NCBI GenBank assembly: GCA_019188255.1
Contig: JAETXT010000012.1
Span: 1,240,001-1,304,000 of the forward strand
Length of the DNA: 64,000 bases
Source: Verticillium longisporum
Lineage: Eukaryota; Ascomycota; Sordariomycetes; Glomerellales; Plectosphaerellaceae
Reading direction: 5' to 3'
The notes beneath the pieces were generated by a model that searched no databases, had not been told where the DNA came from, and saw nothing but the letters and a program-made list of their open reading frames with translations. A program made the position numbers and the translations under genes. This document shows, piece by piece, positions 32,902-43,524 of the stretch. The stretch's first letter is position 1, and each line of letters starts with the position of its first letter.

Positions 32902-35900
32902 CTAGTAGATTCCCTGCGTCCTATACTGGAAGGTATCATAACTGGGAAACACGTCAGTCAAGTTCCTGGTGAGTCGGAGCAGAGAGGTAGGGTGGAATTT
33001 TCACGGCGTAGGGGCCGCATGCGAAGGAAAAGAACTTACAGTCGCGTGTAGTAACTTCCCAAGGACTTGCCAATCAGGTCCGTCTCGACGTACTGCTCAG
33101 CTTCGTCCGCACTGAGCTGGAGCTGGAAGCGCTGACGCAGGTTGTACGTCGCCTGCGTCACGCCTGCCGAGAAACACGGCATCTTGGACTCGCGACCCAT
33201 CATGGCCACAAGGTCAATAATGTTATCCGCCGAGCGTCGAAGAGCTGCGCATGTTTTAGTACAATTACATTCCCGAGACATGAAAGCAACTGCTGGACTC
33301 ACCTTGGAAGGCCTGTTTGCAGAGCCGCTTGAAGTCATCATAATCCTCCGACCCGATACCCCCGAGCACGTCAACGTACTCGTGCGTTAGCTTGAACGGC
33401 GCTGCCTCGAACCCGACCGAGCCTGGCGAGTTGGACAGCATGAAACCAAAGTCAATGTGCACAATGTGGCCCTCGCTGTCGATGAGCACATTGCCGTTAT
33501 GCCGGTCCTTAAGCTGCAGGATATACGATATGATGCTGTATGCCGCAAGCGAGCGCTTGAACGCGTCAACGCCGGCTCGGTGCGGCTCGCTCTCTGGCGG
33601 GCCGAACGCCTTGATAAAGTGGTCCTTGAGCGTCGCCAGCCGCCGCGACCGCTGGTTTGGTACCGCCTCCATCATGGACATGGTCAGGCTGCGCTTGATC
33701 GAGTGCAACGATACACCGTTCGTAATCGTCTCGACAAGACCTGAGCTCTCCCCCGTGACGAGGATGCGCATCAATTTGACCCATACGTCGACACCTGCAT
33801 CGATCCAAATCTTGTGGCACACCTGGATCAGCTGACACGCAAAGGCCTCTTGCCGAAGGTCGTCGCCCGTCTTGATAATGACGCTGATGAGGTCCCAGTT
33901 CTTCATCCAGCCGTACGGCGATGTCTTTCGGATGCGCTCCTTCTTGGCCTGCCATGCCTCGCCAAAGACGGCCGCGCTGGGGTCGTCCCGATCACTCTTT
34001 CGCTGCAGTCCGCCCGTTTTGATGTCGTTCTCCATCCGCGCCAGACCGGCCGCCGTGTTGACATTCGTTTCAGCCGGCGTCGTCTCGTCGAGGTCGGGGT
34101 CGATGGCGGCCTGCGCCGCTGAAGCCTTGGCGATGATCGTGTCAAACGTTGGCCCCGTGCCATCGTCCAAGTCGAAACTCTGTTCCTCCAAGGTCTGCAT
34201 GCTGGCAATGATTCTCGTCCGGATGGCTGCCACCTCGCCCTTCGGCCTCTTGCCACTCGTCGCGTCCAGCTGCGCGAGCATCTGCGAGGCCGTGCGCATG
34301 TGTGTCGCCAACGCCGAGATATCCGGCTGGTCTACTGATGTGTTGGCGCGGGCCGTAAGCGTCATTTTACGCGACGGTCCCGGGCTGCTCGATCGTGTGG
34401 AGCCACCTGAACTCCGAGGGGTGGCAACGTCCGAGACCGTACTGGACATTGTCGTGCCGCCGCTCGATAGTCGCTGCGGATGGTTGGCCGTAATATGCTT
34501 ACCCTGGTATTTGCTTGTCGGCTCATCGTCGGATGGTCTCAGCAGCGGCGAACTACCGAGATCGCCCGACACAGGCTCGAAGACGCTGTCGACCACGGCA
34601 TCAACAGGCTCCAAGGCCCGCGCGAGGGCCGGTATCCTTCGCTTCGATTCGGACAAGTCGAATATGCGCCTTGAGCTCCCCTCCTCAGTGACAAGCGTCG
34701 CAAGCAACCTCTGATTGTCGACCGAGTCTGGGTCGAACGAGAGGTCGTCCCTCAAGACTTCGACCATGAGTAGAAAGGGCACCTTCTCCGCACTGTTCAG
34801 TACTGTCGCTTCCGCAGGGTTCAGTCGTACGATTCGGTGATGTCGGCTCTTGCTCGGAGATCCATTAACGAGCGTTGGCGGACAGATGACCGGCACGTCA
34901 ACCTCGGCGGGCAAATCCTGCGCGATCAAAGCAAGCTCGGCACGCAAGGCGCTGAGCCGCGCAGGCTTGGGCACGATGACGAGGCGATTGGAGATGCCCT
35001 CGAGCGCTGTGAGGAGTTGGGTCTGGCATCGGAAGTAGTTCTGCCGCAAGAGCCCGACTTTTTGGTTCCATGTGAGATCTGAGACGTCCAGCCCGCTTTT
35101 TGGATGGTGTGAATGCCTCCTGGACATGAGCTCGCCCGGACGAGCCACAATTCCGGCAGACACGGGGGTCGATGGCCGAGTGACCATACGCGGCGATCGC
35201 AGCCCCGGCAGAGGCAGTGAAGAAGAGCTTAGGCGGGCCTCGAGCGACTTCATCGCCAGAGCGGATGGTCGCTTGGGCTCCGTGGGTGTCTTGGCCGAAT
35301 CACCCGAGTTCTGGCGAACGATCGATGGCTGCGAAGGGCTGAGCGGCAGTCCTGTTGGACCCTTTGGGTCGGGGGCGCTCGTAGTCCTGCTTCCGTCCTT
35401 GATGCGCTTCGACCTAGAGCTCACGGCAGTCACAGTGTGGGCGCGGGCTGGCGGTTTCGCGCTCTCACGGGTCTCGGATATGAGGTCCTCGGACGGCTGG
35501 GGCTTGCGAGCTTGCGCAACGGCCAGGGGTCCAGCCCAGGAGGGGAGCATTGGCACGGCAACACTGGCGAGGACGACGCTGGCGAGGACGGTCACGGGCA
35601 ACGAGTTCTCCTTGATACTCTCGTGTCGAGCAGCATCGGGGAGACCGAAAACGATATGCTGGACCTTGTTATACACCCGCCGACATGTCTGGAAGGCCTT
35701 GGCTTGCGGTGTCAAGGAGAGGTCGTGCAGGTATGTCTGAAAGAGCCAGAATGTCTGCACCATAAAGTCAGCTGCTTGTCGGTGACCCCCTTGAGGCGCC
35801 TTGCGTATGAGGGGCAACGAACCAAGAGGGCGGCGGTGACGGATTCCTGACACAAGTCCAGCAAAAATTCTTCCAGGGCCATGGACTCATTGTCGACGCT

Positions 35901-36156
35901 GATTATAAGGTGGCATAGCTGCGGCAGGAAGAACTCAATGTCCTCGTAGGGGAACTGTCGCAACTTGTTGCAGAGCACGTAGTGGATGCCAACGTGATCG
36001 GCATAGCGCCTGGTGGGAGGAGACACACGATGGTTAGCGCTGGCAATTGACGGAGGAGACGGGAAGGATGGCTCACGAGAGGTACGAGACGGAGAGGAAG
36101 GGATTTGAGTTGAAGACATCGGACTCGAGGAAGCGTTTGAGCAAGTCCCACGACAT
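32902..36156 (-). CDS. PIK1: Phosphatidylinositol 4-kinase PIK1
   Basis: Five exons on the minus strand: 36156-36077, 36009-35823, 35754-33303, 33244-33040 and 32941-32902 (987 aa). The start is MSWDLLKRFLESDVFNSNPF, then the lipid-kinase-unique helical domain (HYVLCNKLRQFPYEDIEFFL). A long Ser/Pro linker follows, then the catalytic domain with GDDLRQEAFACQLIQ, DRHNGNVLIDSEGHIVHIDF (catalytic DRHxxN and DFG-type motifs) and a final exon ending LYDTFQYRTQGIY. Pik1 makes PtdIns4P at the trans-Golgi and in the nucleus and is essential for secretion; it needs Frq1 and Arf1 for membrane recruitment. All exon joints keep frame. The C-terminal exon is short but restores the conserved end. Confidence 0.96.
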
Positions 36157-36187
36157 TGGTTATACGCAGCGAACCAGCGAGACTTTA

Positions 36188-36209
36188 AGGCGAGGCGAGG
36201 CGAGGCGAA
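36188..36209. repeat. AGGCG tandem repeat near the PIK1 start
   Basis: About four copies of AGGCG lie 32-54 bp upstream of the PIK1 ATG (which is on the opposite strand), so they probably fall in its 5' leader or core promoter. Confidence 0.7.
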
Positions 36210-37150
36210 GGGGGAGGGGAGAACTGCGAGGCTGAGCTAGGGCGGCCTCATGGGTGTTGCGCATGGACCGGTTGGACGTTGGGGTGGTTGAGCATGGCTG
36301 GGTGGGCGAGCTCTATGGGTGGCTGTTGTTGTTCTTGAATCTGTTCGCGATGGGAGGAGGGCGATGGTGGGTGATGGGTGGTTGTTGGAATTGGTATTGG
36401 GACTGGAATCTCGAAATGCGATCGTGGTAGGATTGGGGGGGAGCTTCGAGCCGAGTCGGTCAAGCCAAAGTCAGTCGTCAGGGGGCCTAAGGTCCAAAGG
36501 GCCACCTGGAGCAATACCTACCGATTCCTAGCAGGTACTGGCCTGCAACCTCCTCCTTAGGGTGCTCTACCACTGATGGTGCTTGCTCTATCCACCATGC
36601 CCGGAAAGTGCAGGCAGGTCCCGGTAGTAGCGAGGCTGCCCGCCTCCTGTACCAGGCTTAGCGGGCGCTACAGCGATAGGTCGAGAGCCAGTGCACAGCA
36701 CCCGCTCTTCCGTCTACGGGGCGCGTCCCCGCACACCTCCTCCACTCCCCTCCCCTTCGGCGAAGCAGAAGCACGAGGGACGAGCAGGCAGAGCCACCTT
36801 TGCTGTTCGTTATGAGGTGACATCTGATGTCGTTTTGGCCTCTTACTTCCGAGTCCTTGGCCGCCAAGTCTCGTTCCCGAAAGGGCTAGGGTGGTACGCG
36901 TGCTCCATGAAGGACTCCGCTACGCGCATTCTTTTTCCTTTCAAACGCCCTCGGATATCTACATGGGACCCCGACCCCGTTGGATGCCTCCCGCGGCTAC
37001 ATCTCGCACCCGTCAGTCTCATCTCTGCCGATCAAGCTGCTCCTTCTACATCCTCGACCATGGCTTCTCATGTGACGGAAGTGAGAGGGGTGACAGAAAC
37101 AACGTATCAAGTAACATGATGCCTCGAACCTGAGAGGAAGGGAGACGGCG

Positions 37151-37177
37151 AGAGAGAGGGAGAGAGAGAGAGAGAGA
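37151..37177. repeat. GA dinucleotide microsatellite
   Basis: An almost pure (GA)n run with one GG interruption, in the intergenic gap downstream of NC2-alpha. Confidence 0.85.
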
Positions 37178-37507
37178 AAATCTTTATTGCATGCCGTTCT
37201 AAAGACCCAAATGGCCTACAGACCTCAACGCGCGCTAATCCGACCTCAAGGTCCAAGCTACAGAAGGAAGGCGTCAGATGCCTCGCCCCAGTGTGCCTCT
37301 TTTAGGGCACCTGAGCAGACCAAAACGCCGGTGTAGATGCTCAAGTCGCAGCGAGGGTAGCCCCTCCCGAACGCCCAAATCCGTCCATTCCATCAATCCA
37401 TCATGGTGAAAAATAAATAAAGATACCGTCATCCCTCATGAGCCGTGTCATTCTATTGGACAAGACCGTCAACGCATGAAAGCTTCGCTTCCAGCCCATG
37501 CGGCGCC

Positions 37508-38785
37508 TCACGTGGCTGCCTTCTTCTTGCGACTGCCGCGCACCTTCTTCTTCGGCTGCTCGACCTCCATCTCTTCCTCGGAGCTGGTCTCGGCTTTGTT
37601 GCCGCTGCCGCTTCGCTTCTTGTCGTCCTCTCCCACCTTGGCCGCAATGTCAGCCAAAAAGTCGTACTGGCCGTCCGTCTCGATGACCTGCTTCAGCATT
37701 TGCGCCGTGACACGCTTCGAGTTTTTCTCCTTGGCAATCTCGGCACCGCGGGTGACGACGTTGATCATGAAAATCTCCAACGCCTTGCCCACGGCGATGG
37801 GCGTCTGCTGGGCTACTTTGCCGACCTCCTCATCCGCCTGCATGATGCGCTTGATGCGCGCCGTCGGGAATTTGGTACGCACCGGCGAGGGGTCAATCTC
37901 GGGCGGAGGCGGCGCTTGCTGGGTGTTGCGACGCGGGGGCATGTTCTCCTTGCGCTGCTGTTCCTGCAGCGAGGGTGGGATATATTGCGGATGGGAGAGT
38001 GTTCGGTGGTGTGTGTTGCCGAAGTGCGGCGCGGCACCAAAAGGCTCTTGCTTTATAAAAGCTTGGTGCGCAGGGTGTGTCTGCGCCGGCGGCGGTTGCT
38101 GCTGCTGGTACTGGAGAGCCACAGAAGGTTGGTGGCCGTAGAAAGCTTGTGCAGAAACTGCTGCTGGACCAGTTGGCGAAGCTTGACTTTGCTGTCGCGG
38201 TGAGAGCTGTTGCTGTTGCAGGTGTTGGGCGTGATGCTGCTGCTGCTGCTGATGTTGCTGCTGGTACTCGGGAGGAAGGTAGTGAGATTGCTGAGGAGCG
38301 GCCTGTGGTGGCGAATACGGAGGCTTGTGGTGGTATTCACTCTTGATGGCGGCAGGCGGGTAGTGGGGCTCTTGTTTGACAGATCCCAGGCCAATGTCTG
38401 GAGCTTGTGCAGGTCCAGGAACTGTAGGTCCAGGAGCTAGAGCAGGCGGGTTTGTATAGGGTTGATGGTGGTTGTTGGGCGGGCCAGGGAGTTGCTGCGA
38501 ATGGGTTGGGTATTCATAGGGTGCGGCCGCAGCCTGCAAGTGATGAAGCTGTTGCTGGGGGTGGTGCAGGTGCTGGGGGTGTGCGTGTGGGTGCGGGTGC
38601 GGATGTTGTTGCGGTTGCAGTTGCAGGTGTGGTCCTGGTCCAGACGGGTGCAGTGGTGGTTGCCTTGGTAGCGGTAGCGGTGCTGCTGCTGCTGCTGTTG
38701 CTGATGGAGGGGTGCGCGAAGTGGGGGCTGCCGAATAGAAAGAAGAGAGGTCGGGGGACTTGGGCGCGTACGGTTCCTCTGCCAT
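37508..38785 (-). CDS. BUR6: NC2-alpha / BUR6 / DRAP1 histone-fold repressor with Q/H/P-rich extension
   Basis: A single-exon gene of 425 aa on the minus strand. The histone fold is near residues 300-385: [60 protein letters not shown] and FLADIAAKV. This matches NC2-alpha better than NF-YC or DPB-type relatives. NC2-alpha pairs with NC2-beta on TBP-promoter complexes and controls TFIIA/TFIIB entry. The C-terminus is acidic then basic ([20 protein letters not shown]). The first about 290 residues are a low-complexity Gln/His/Pro domain with CAG-type runs; yeast Bur6 is only about 140 aa and lacks it. The ATG at 38785 begins [19 protein letters not shown], so the extension is translated in the same exon. 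Confidence 0.88.
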   Translation of the reverse strand: MAEEPYAPKSPDLSSFYSAAPTSRTPPSATAAAAAPLPLPRQPPLHPSGPGPHLQLQPQQHPHPHPHAHPQHLHHPQQQLHHLQAAAAPYEYPTHSQQLPGPPNNHHQPYTNPPALAPGPTVPGPAQAPDIGLGSVKQEPHYPPAAIKSEYHHKPPYSPPQAAPQQSHYLPPEYQQQHQQQQQHHAQHLQQQQLSPRQQSQASPTGPAAVSAQAFYGHQPSVALQYQQQQPPPAQTHPAHQAFIKQEPFGAAPHFGNTHHRTLSHPQYIPPSLQEQQRKENMPPRRNTQQAPPPPEIDPSPVRTKFPTARIKRIMQADEEVGKVAQQTPIAVGKALEIFMINVVTRGAEIAKEKNSKRVTAQMLKQVIETDGQYDFLADIAAKVGEDDKKRSGSGNKAETSSEEEMEVEQPKKKVRGSRKKKAAT

Positions 38786-38828
38786 GTTTTAATGTTTTGG
38801 GGGAACAACTGGGGCCTTTGGCCTTGTT

Positions 38829-38859
38829 AAAAAAAAAAAGCGCGCCTCTAATTTTTTTT
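38829..38859. promoter_or_regulatory. Poly(dA:dT) element upstream of NC2-alpha
   Basis: A run of 11 A (38829-38839) and a run of 8 T (38852-38859) lie 44-74 bp upstream of the minus-strand start codon. Such tracts disfavour nucleosomes and often mark core promoters. Confidence 0.45.
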
Positions 38860-40464
38860 CTTGGAGGGGTAGGCGGCCTTGGTGGGTATTTCCCAGTCTC
38901 AAGTCCCAGCTGGATTTTTTTGGTTTGATTAGCCAACCAGGGGAAAGCTTATGATGGCTTGCGCTTCGAGATGAAGGGAAGTTTCTTCCCTACCCACTCG
39001 AGTGATCTCGAGGTATAAGTCTCTTGGTGCGAGGCGAGGGAGGAACTCTACCTTTGGCGGCTGTGTTCGTGGGGTTCGAGTGGAAAGAGGAACGGCGCCA
39101 GGACACCACAGCTCGGCTGTCGGCCGGTCGCTCCGGGGCTTGATATGGAGGGGGGATTCGGCGGCGATTTGACGAAATGGAGGTCCCGCGTCTCCTGTGA
39201 CTTTACGGTACAGACGCAGCCCGACTTGGGAATGTGGAGGCAGAGTCCGATTGGAGATGGCAAACACACCGCCACTACGCAAGACAGCGCAATCTGCTGA
39301 AGGAGGGCAAGTGCGCTGCAAGGAACTGACAGAGGGCCCTATCAAGAGGTGTGATGAGGGGCGCAACTCGCAGGACGCAGCAGGACTATGCCTCTAGGTA
39401 CAGCAAAATGCACAGAGCGACTAGGCGCCAGGTGGGACTAGTTGGTGCCTCTCGTGTCCTCGAGAATGGTCTCCTAACAGAAGACCAGAGGATGGGATGG
39501 ATGAAAGCTCCGAATGGCTGCTCTTCCAACGACAGGAACAAATCCGACAGTCTGGATGTCTTTACCACGCGAGTGGATTGGGTTCGACCAGTGAAAGCAG
39601 GGCCAAAACCCAAAAAAGGCCCAGCAAACGCCAGTCCCGAGGGAGCAAGAGGAAGCTCGACGGTAGAGGGCGCTGGATCCAAAGATGACAGGGCTGATGA
39701 GAAGGATGCTTCGAGCTCGAAGAACCGCTAGTCCTATTCGGGTGGTGTTGTGTGGTCGGTGCGTCGACGCGTCTCCGTGAGATGACGGGATGGGTTCTGA
39801 TCGCGATTTGGGTGGACTTTGGTGGGGGAGTCGGCGCTGGGGCGGTCCGTTCGTTTCGTCCGAGAAGGGGAAATCAAAGGCACAGAGAGAGCCCAGACCG
39901 AGCAAGTCGAACAAAGGGAATGAAGAAATTGAAGGGCCCAACAGAGATGGGAACTCAATCAGGCCTTTCTAGAAGATGAAATAATAAAAATGTCGGGTTC
40001 TCTTGAAAGTGATGTATGAGCGAGCAGTAGTGATGACGCTAACCTCAATGGTCGATGACGGCAGTGGTCGAATCAGGAGAGTACATTGTCTTGACAGTGG
40101 AGGACGGGCAGGCAGGGCGCCGGGGGGGGGTCCGACTTGGGCGAAGGGAAATGTCCCGTTTATATGCGCATCGTGGGTGAGAGAGTCTTCCCCTCAGGCC
40201 CCTCTCCCCTTCAGGCGCACCTCCTGTTCACCAGCAAGAACAGCTCCCGCTGGCAGGGGGGAAGGGGGAGCACACGCTCAGCCGCCAGGCCACAACCGGC
40301 AGGGATCCGCAGGAGTACCGCCCCCAACCACTCACATCTCGCGGCAGGATGGTGCTTGCCCAGTGCTAGGCTTGACGCGCCAGGTTAGGTATGAACGATT
40401 ATCGACCGAGCTGCTCCTGGCCATGACAGCCTTGAATTTTTTTGACCTCGTACAGAATGCATTG

Positions 40465-40507
40465 TACCTACCTAACCTACCTACCTACCTACCTAGGTAG
40501 GTAGGTA
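40465..40507. repeat. ACCT/AGGT repeat with 26-bp perfect palindrome
   Basis: Tandem ACCT units turn into AGGT units around a CCTAGG centre. Positions 40482-40507 form a perfect palindrome (TACCTACCTACCT and its complement). Shorter pieces of the same motif recur in other gaps of the window. Confidence 0.9.
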
Positions 40508-41551
40508 TTTTGCGAAACGGACCTCGTTGACATCGTCCTACGCGAGATGCGAACCATGAATGGGCTGCGCTCTTGGCATTCTACCACCTGACGTGATCGC
40601 AGCTCGAGCTCACGTTCGCTTGCTGGAGAAGCAAGATCAGGGCTCTGGCCTCTCACCTCTCTCGCACCAGGCACAACCTCTGTCTCGAGGCTCGGACTCC
40701 CTGCAGCATCGGGCATTCTTCTCACCACATAAAGGGCAACCAAGCACCTCACGCGCACTGCGCATCTTCGTCAGAGTAGTCATGCTCGGCTGCTGCCTAT
40801 TCCAACTCACCATGCATACGTTTCGCCTCTTGTCTGACAGGTTCACGGTGACTGCCACCCCTACCCGGCAAGATACTGCGACCGACACGACGCTCTCTAT
40901 CCACCTACTCAGCCATGTTACCAGCCATACCCACATGCCTTACTCAACGTGTTCGTGGACGGCCTGGAACTTGGGCGTCTCACCCTAATGACACTCTTAG
41001 GATCTCAGTCACGTTCCTTCTGGTCACGACGGCCCGTCCTCGCCTCGAATGAGCCGCACGGTCGCTATCCTCGGTACCACGCGTCAACAAGCTGATACTA
41101 CGAGCTGGCTGCCCGTCATCAGTCAGCCAGTCAGCCAGCAGCAGGCCGTGGCCTCAGCTCCCGACGAGACCCACGCAAACTGCACCGTCGACTATTTCTA
41201 GTGCCATCCGAAGAACGCACGACGGACACGCTACAGGTCAACAAATGTGCCTCCAGCATGCACGACATGGCCTCGCCAATGCGCGAAAAATCGGCAGAAC
41301 AATTCTGTAGGTAATGGATCCCCATCTTCTATCAAATCCCCGACCTTTTCCTCCCTACGTATGATGATTACAATATGAGCCTAAAACGCCCGAGACCGCT
41401 CATTGCACCGAAGACCGCAGAAGCCGCGCCGCGCTGTCGCCGGCCCTGGTTTCGAGGTTCCTCGCTCGAGGTCTGAGACGGACCTGAATAACTTGATCTA
41501 ATCTGACGCACATCCCTTCTTGCCCCTTTCCTCCTCATTCGACCCCACTCG

Positions 41552-42847
41552 TCAGAGTATGTGTTTTCTAATGGATACAGTTAGCGTTCTCAGCCCCCTC
41601 AGCCGCTGTTCCTCCGAGCTCGACAAGAATAGCGACGCCACAGGCCACGCGTGGATCCCTCCCGTCTCCTTGCGGCTGTCCACTTCGGCAGCGCGGACGG
41701 CTGTCTCGATGAATTCCTTGATCTCGGGCGCAAACACCTCCTCGGACCCGTACATGACGAAGAACCCGCAGCGCGGACTGGCATTCGCCCACAACTGACG
41801 GTCCGTACACAGGCCCGGTGATGCCGTGCGGTCTGATATGTGGTCTCGGCCGGCATACTGCATGGCGTACTCGTGCAACTGATACTTGTCGAGATAATCA
41901 CTCGTTGAGTTGTCGTGCTTGGCGGATATAAGCGTTACCCACGGTGAGATGAGGACCGCTAACCCCGGCAGAGGTGTCTCGTATGCGCTCCTCCAATACT
42001 GCTGACGCTCGCTGTTCGACACCTCCTGCTCGATCTTCTTTTTACACGCCCTTGCGCTGCTCAACTGGCCAAGTTCCAAGAGCATCGTGAGCACGAGTGT
42101 GCCTCCCGCAGAATCTCCTCCCACTACCACCTTCGCGGGATCTCCCACTGCAGAGAGAACATGTCTGTAGCCTCTCAGTGTCTCGTGCACTTGCGTAGGG
42201 TACGTTTGGTCTGGCACAAGCGAGTACTCAAGCGCAAAAATGGCCGGGTTGCGGTACCCAGCTTTGCAAAGCAGCGCATGCCACGCAAGCAGAAACTCAA
42301 GGTAGAAGTATGTCGATCCCATGGCGAAGCCGCCGCCGTGCACGTAATAGAGGACCATGTCAGGCACCATGGACGGGTCCGCGCTGATCCAGATGCCCCG
42401 AAAGCCATCCGGTCCCTGTATATTGTTAGTTGCAGATCAGTCGTCCATGGCGAACTCTCGACTCACCTCCTGCTTGTACTCTTTCCACGTGACGGGCGAC
42501 CTCACAAACCCATGCCGCGCCATCCTCCACCGTAAAAACGGCAGCGCCACAGCCTTGGAGAAGAAGACGCGCCCAACATTTGCTGGGATCTCCGCAAAGG
42601 CATACCGCACACACCGCACGACGAGATCCTCAAATAACGTCGCCCGCGCCACGAATGGCGACCGCTGGTCGCGTCGTAGGACGAACCTGTCCTTCACAAG
42701 CGATGCCGGCATGCGCAACACCAGAAAGGGCAGAGCGCGTAGCGCGAAGTAGATTGTGCGGAAGAGGCCAATGTGGAGGATGAGCTGAGGTGCAAGAAGG
42801 ACGCAGAAGACAGCGCAGTCGATGAGGGACACGGGGCCGAGAATCAT
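41552..42847 (-). CDS. Membrane-anchored alpha/beta hydrolase (HSL-type esterase/lipase)
   Basis: Two exons, 42847-42467 and 42415-41552 (414 aa), with a 51-nt intron. The N-terminus MILGPVSLIDCAVFCVLLAP is hydrophobic through about residue 45, suggesting a membrane anchor or signal anchor. The hydrolase domain begins after the splice: YVHGGGFAMGS supplies the HGGG oxyanion hole, VVVGGDSAGGTLVL holds the nucleophile Ser, YGSEEVFAPEI lies where the acid is expected, and GGIHAWPVASLF provides the catalytic His. This is the hormone-sensitive-lipase (family IV) arrangement also seen in fungal steroid and arylacetamide esterases. The substrate is unknown. All catalytic parts are present, so it is probably active. 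Confidence 0.85.
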
Positions 42848-43524
42848 GTTTGCGACGTGTTGGATATTATTCGGTTCGACGAAAGAGAAAGTAAAGATAA
42901 AAATAAAAAGTGTGTAGAAATAGGAATTCTAATGGATTGAACGCGTTCGTATTGCCAGAGGCTCTAGGTGGCTAGGTGATGTTTGAAGATTGTGCAGATC
43001 CCGGAGCGTGCAATGGGAACAGTGTCAACTGGCCTTCTGCTTTGGGTACCTTTGTCGTCTCTCAGGGTGCATTCGCCATCCCGGCTGCTGAATGACAGGC
43101 TATCGCACGGCACGCTCGCACGAAGCAGTCGCATTGAACATATGAAACCGCGCAGGAAGAGTTGGACGAGATAGATGATGGTGAGATGAAGTCGCGACTG
43201 GCGCAGGGTGGTGACGTAAGGCACTTCGTCGCCCATGGTCTGGCGTGTCTCGGTAGGTAGGTAGGTAGGTAAGGTAGGCAGTTTGATACCGAGCACGACT
43301 CGAGCATCTTCTAACCTCAACAGGATGCCAAGGGGGGGCCATGTACCGCCCCGTGAGTTTAGTAAGGTAGGCAGAGGGATATTGTCTTCACCAATTGCAT
43401 CGTAGCCTTGGGAGTTCGAGTTGCCTCTGGGCACAGTAATTAATGATGCTGATGTATTTCTCGATGCATGTATGCTAGGTGTCGTGTCGTCACTTTCCTC
43501 GATCTAGACACCACGAACAGCCAT
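42848..43524. other. Intergenic gap with AGGT repeats
   Basis: No gene is recognised. It holds the esterase promoter and the 3' side of the Cas1-type gene. Five tandem GGTA units lie at about 43252-43270. Confidence 0.5.
43252..43278. repeat. AGGT tandem repeat
   Basis: A run of GGTAGGTAGGTAGGTAGGTA followed by AGGTAGGCAG, one of several ACCT/AGGT tracts in this window. Confidence 0.85.

Larger units (their letters stand above)
36157..37507. other. Intergenic gap, PIK1 promoter / NC2-alpha 3' side
   Basis: No gene is recognised. It contains the PIK1 upstream region with an AGGCG tandem repeat close to the start codon, and a GA microsatellite near 37150. Confidence 0.5.
38786..41551. other. 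Gene-poor 2.8-kb gap between NC2-alpha and the esterase gene
   Basis: No gene is supported. Open frames here lack domain signals. It holds the NC2-alpha promoter with a poly(A)/poly(T) element and a striking ACCT/AGGT palindrome, both listed separately. Confidence 0.5.

Noticed and set aside
37150..37180. GA microsatellite as a possible transposon end
   Set aside because: There are no terminal repeats, target duplications or coding remnants nearby; it is a simple repeat.
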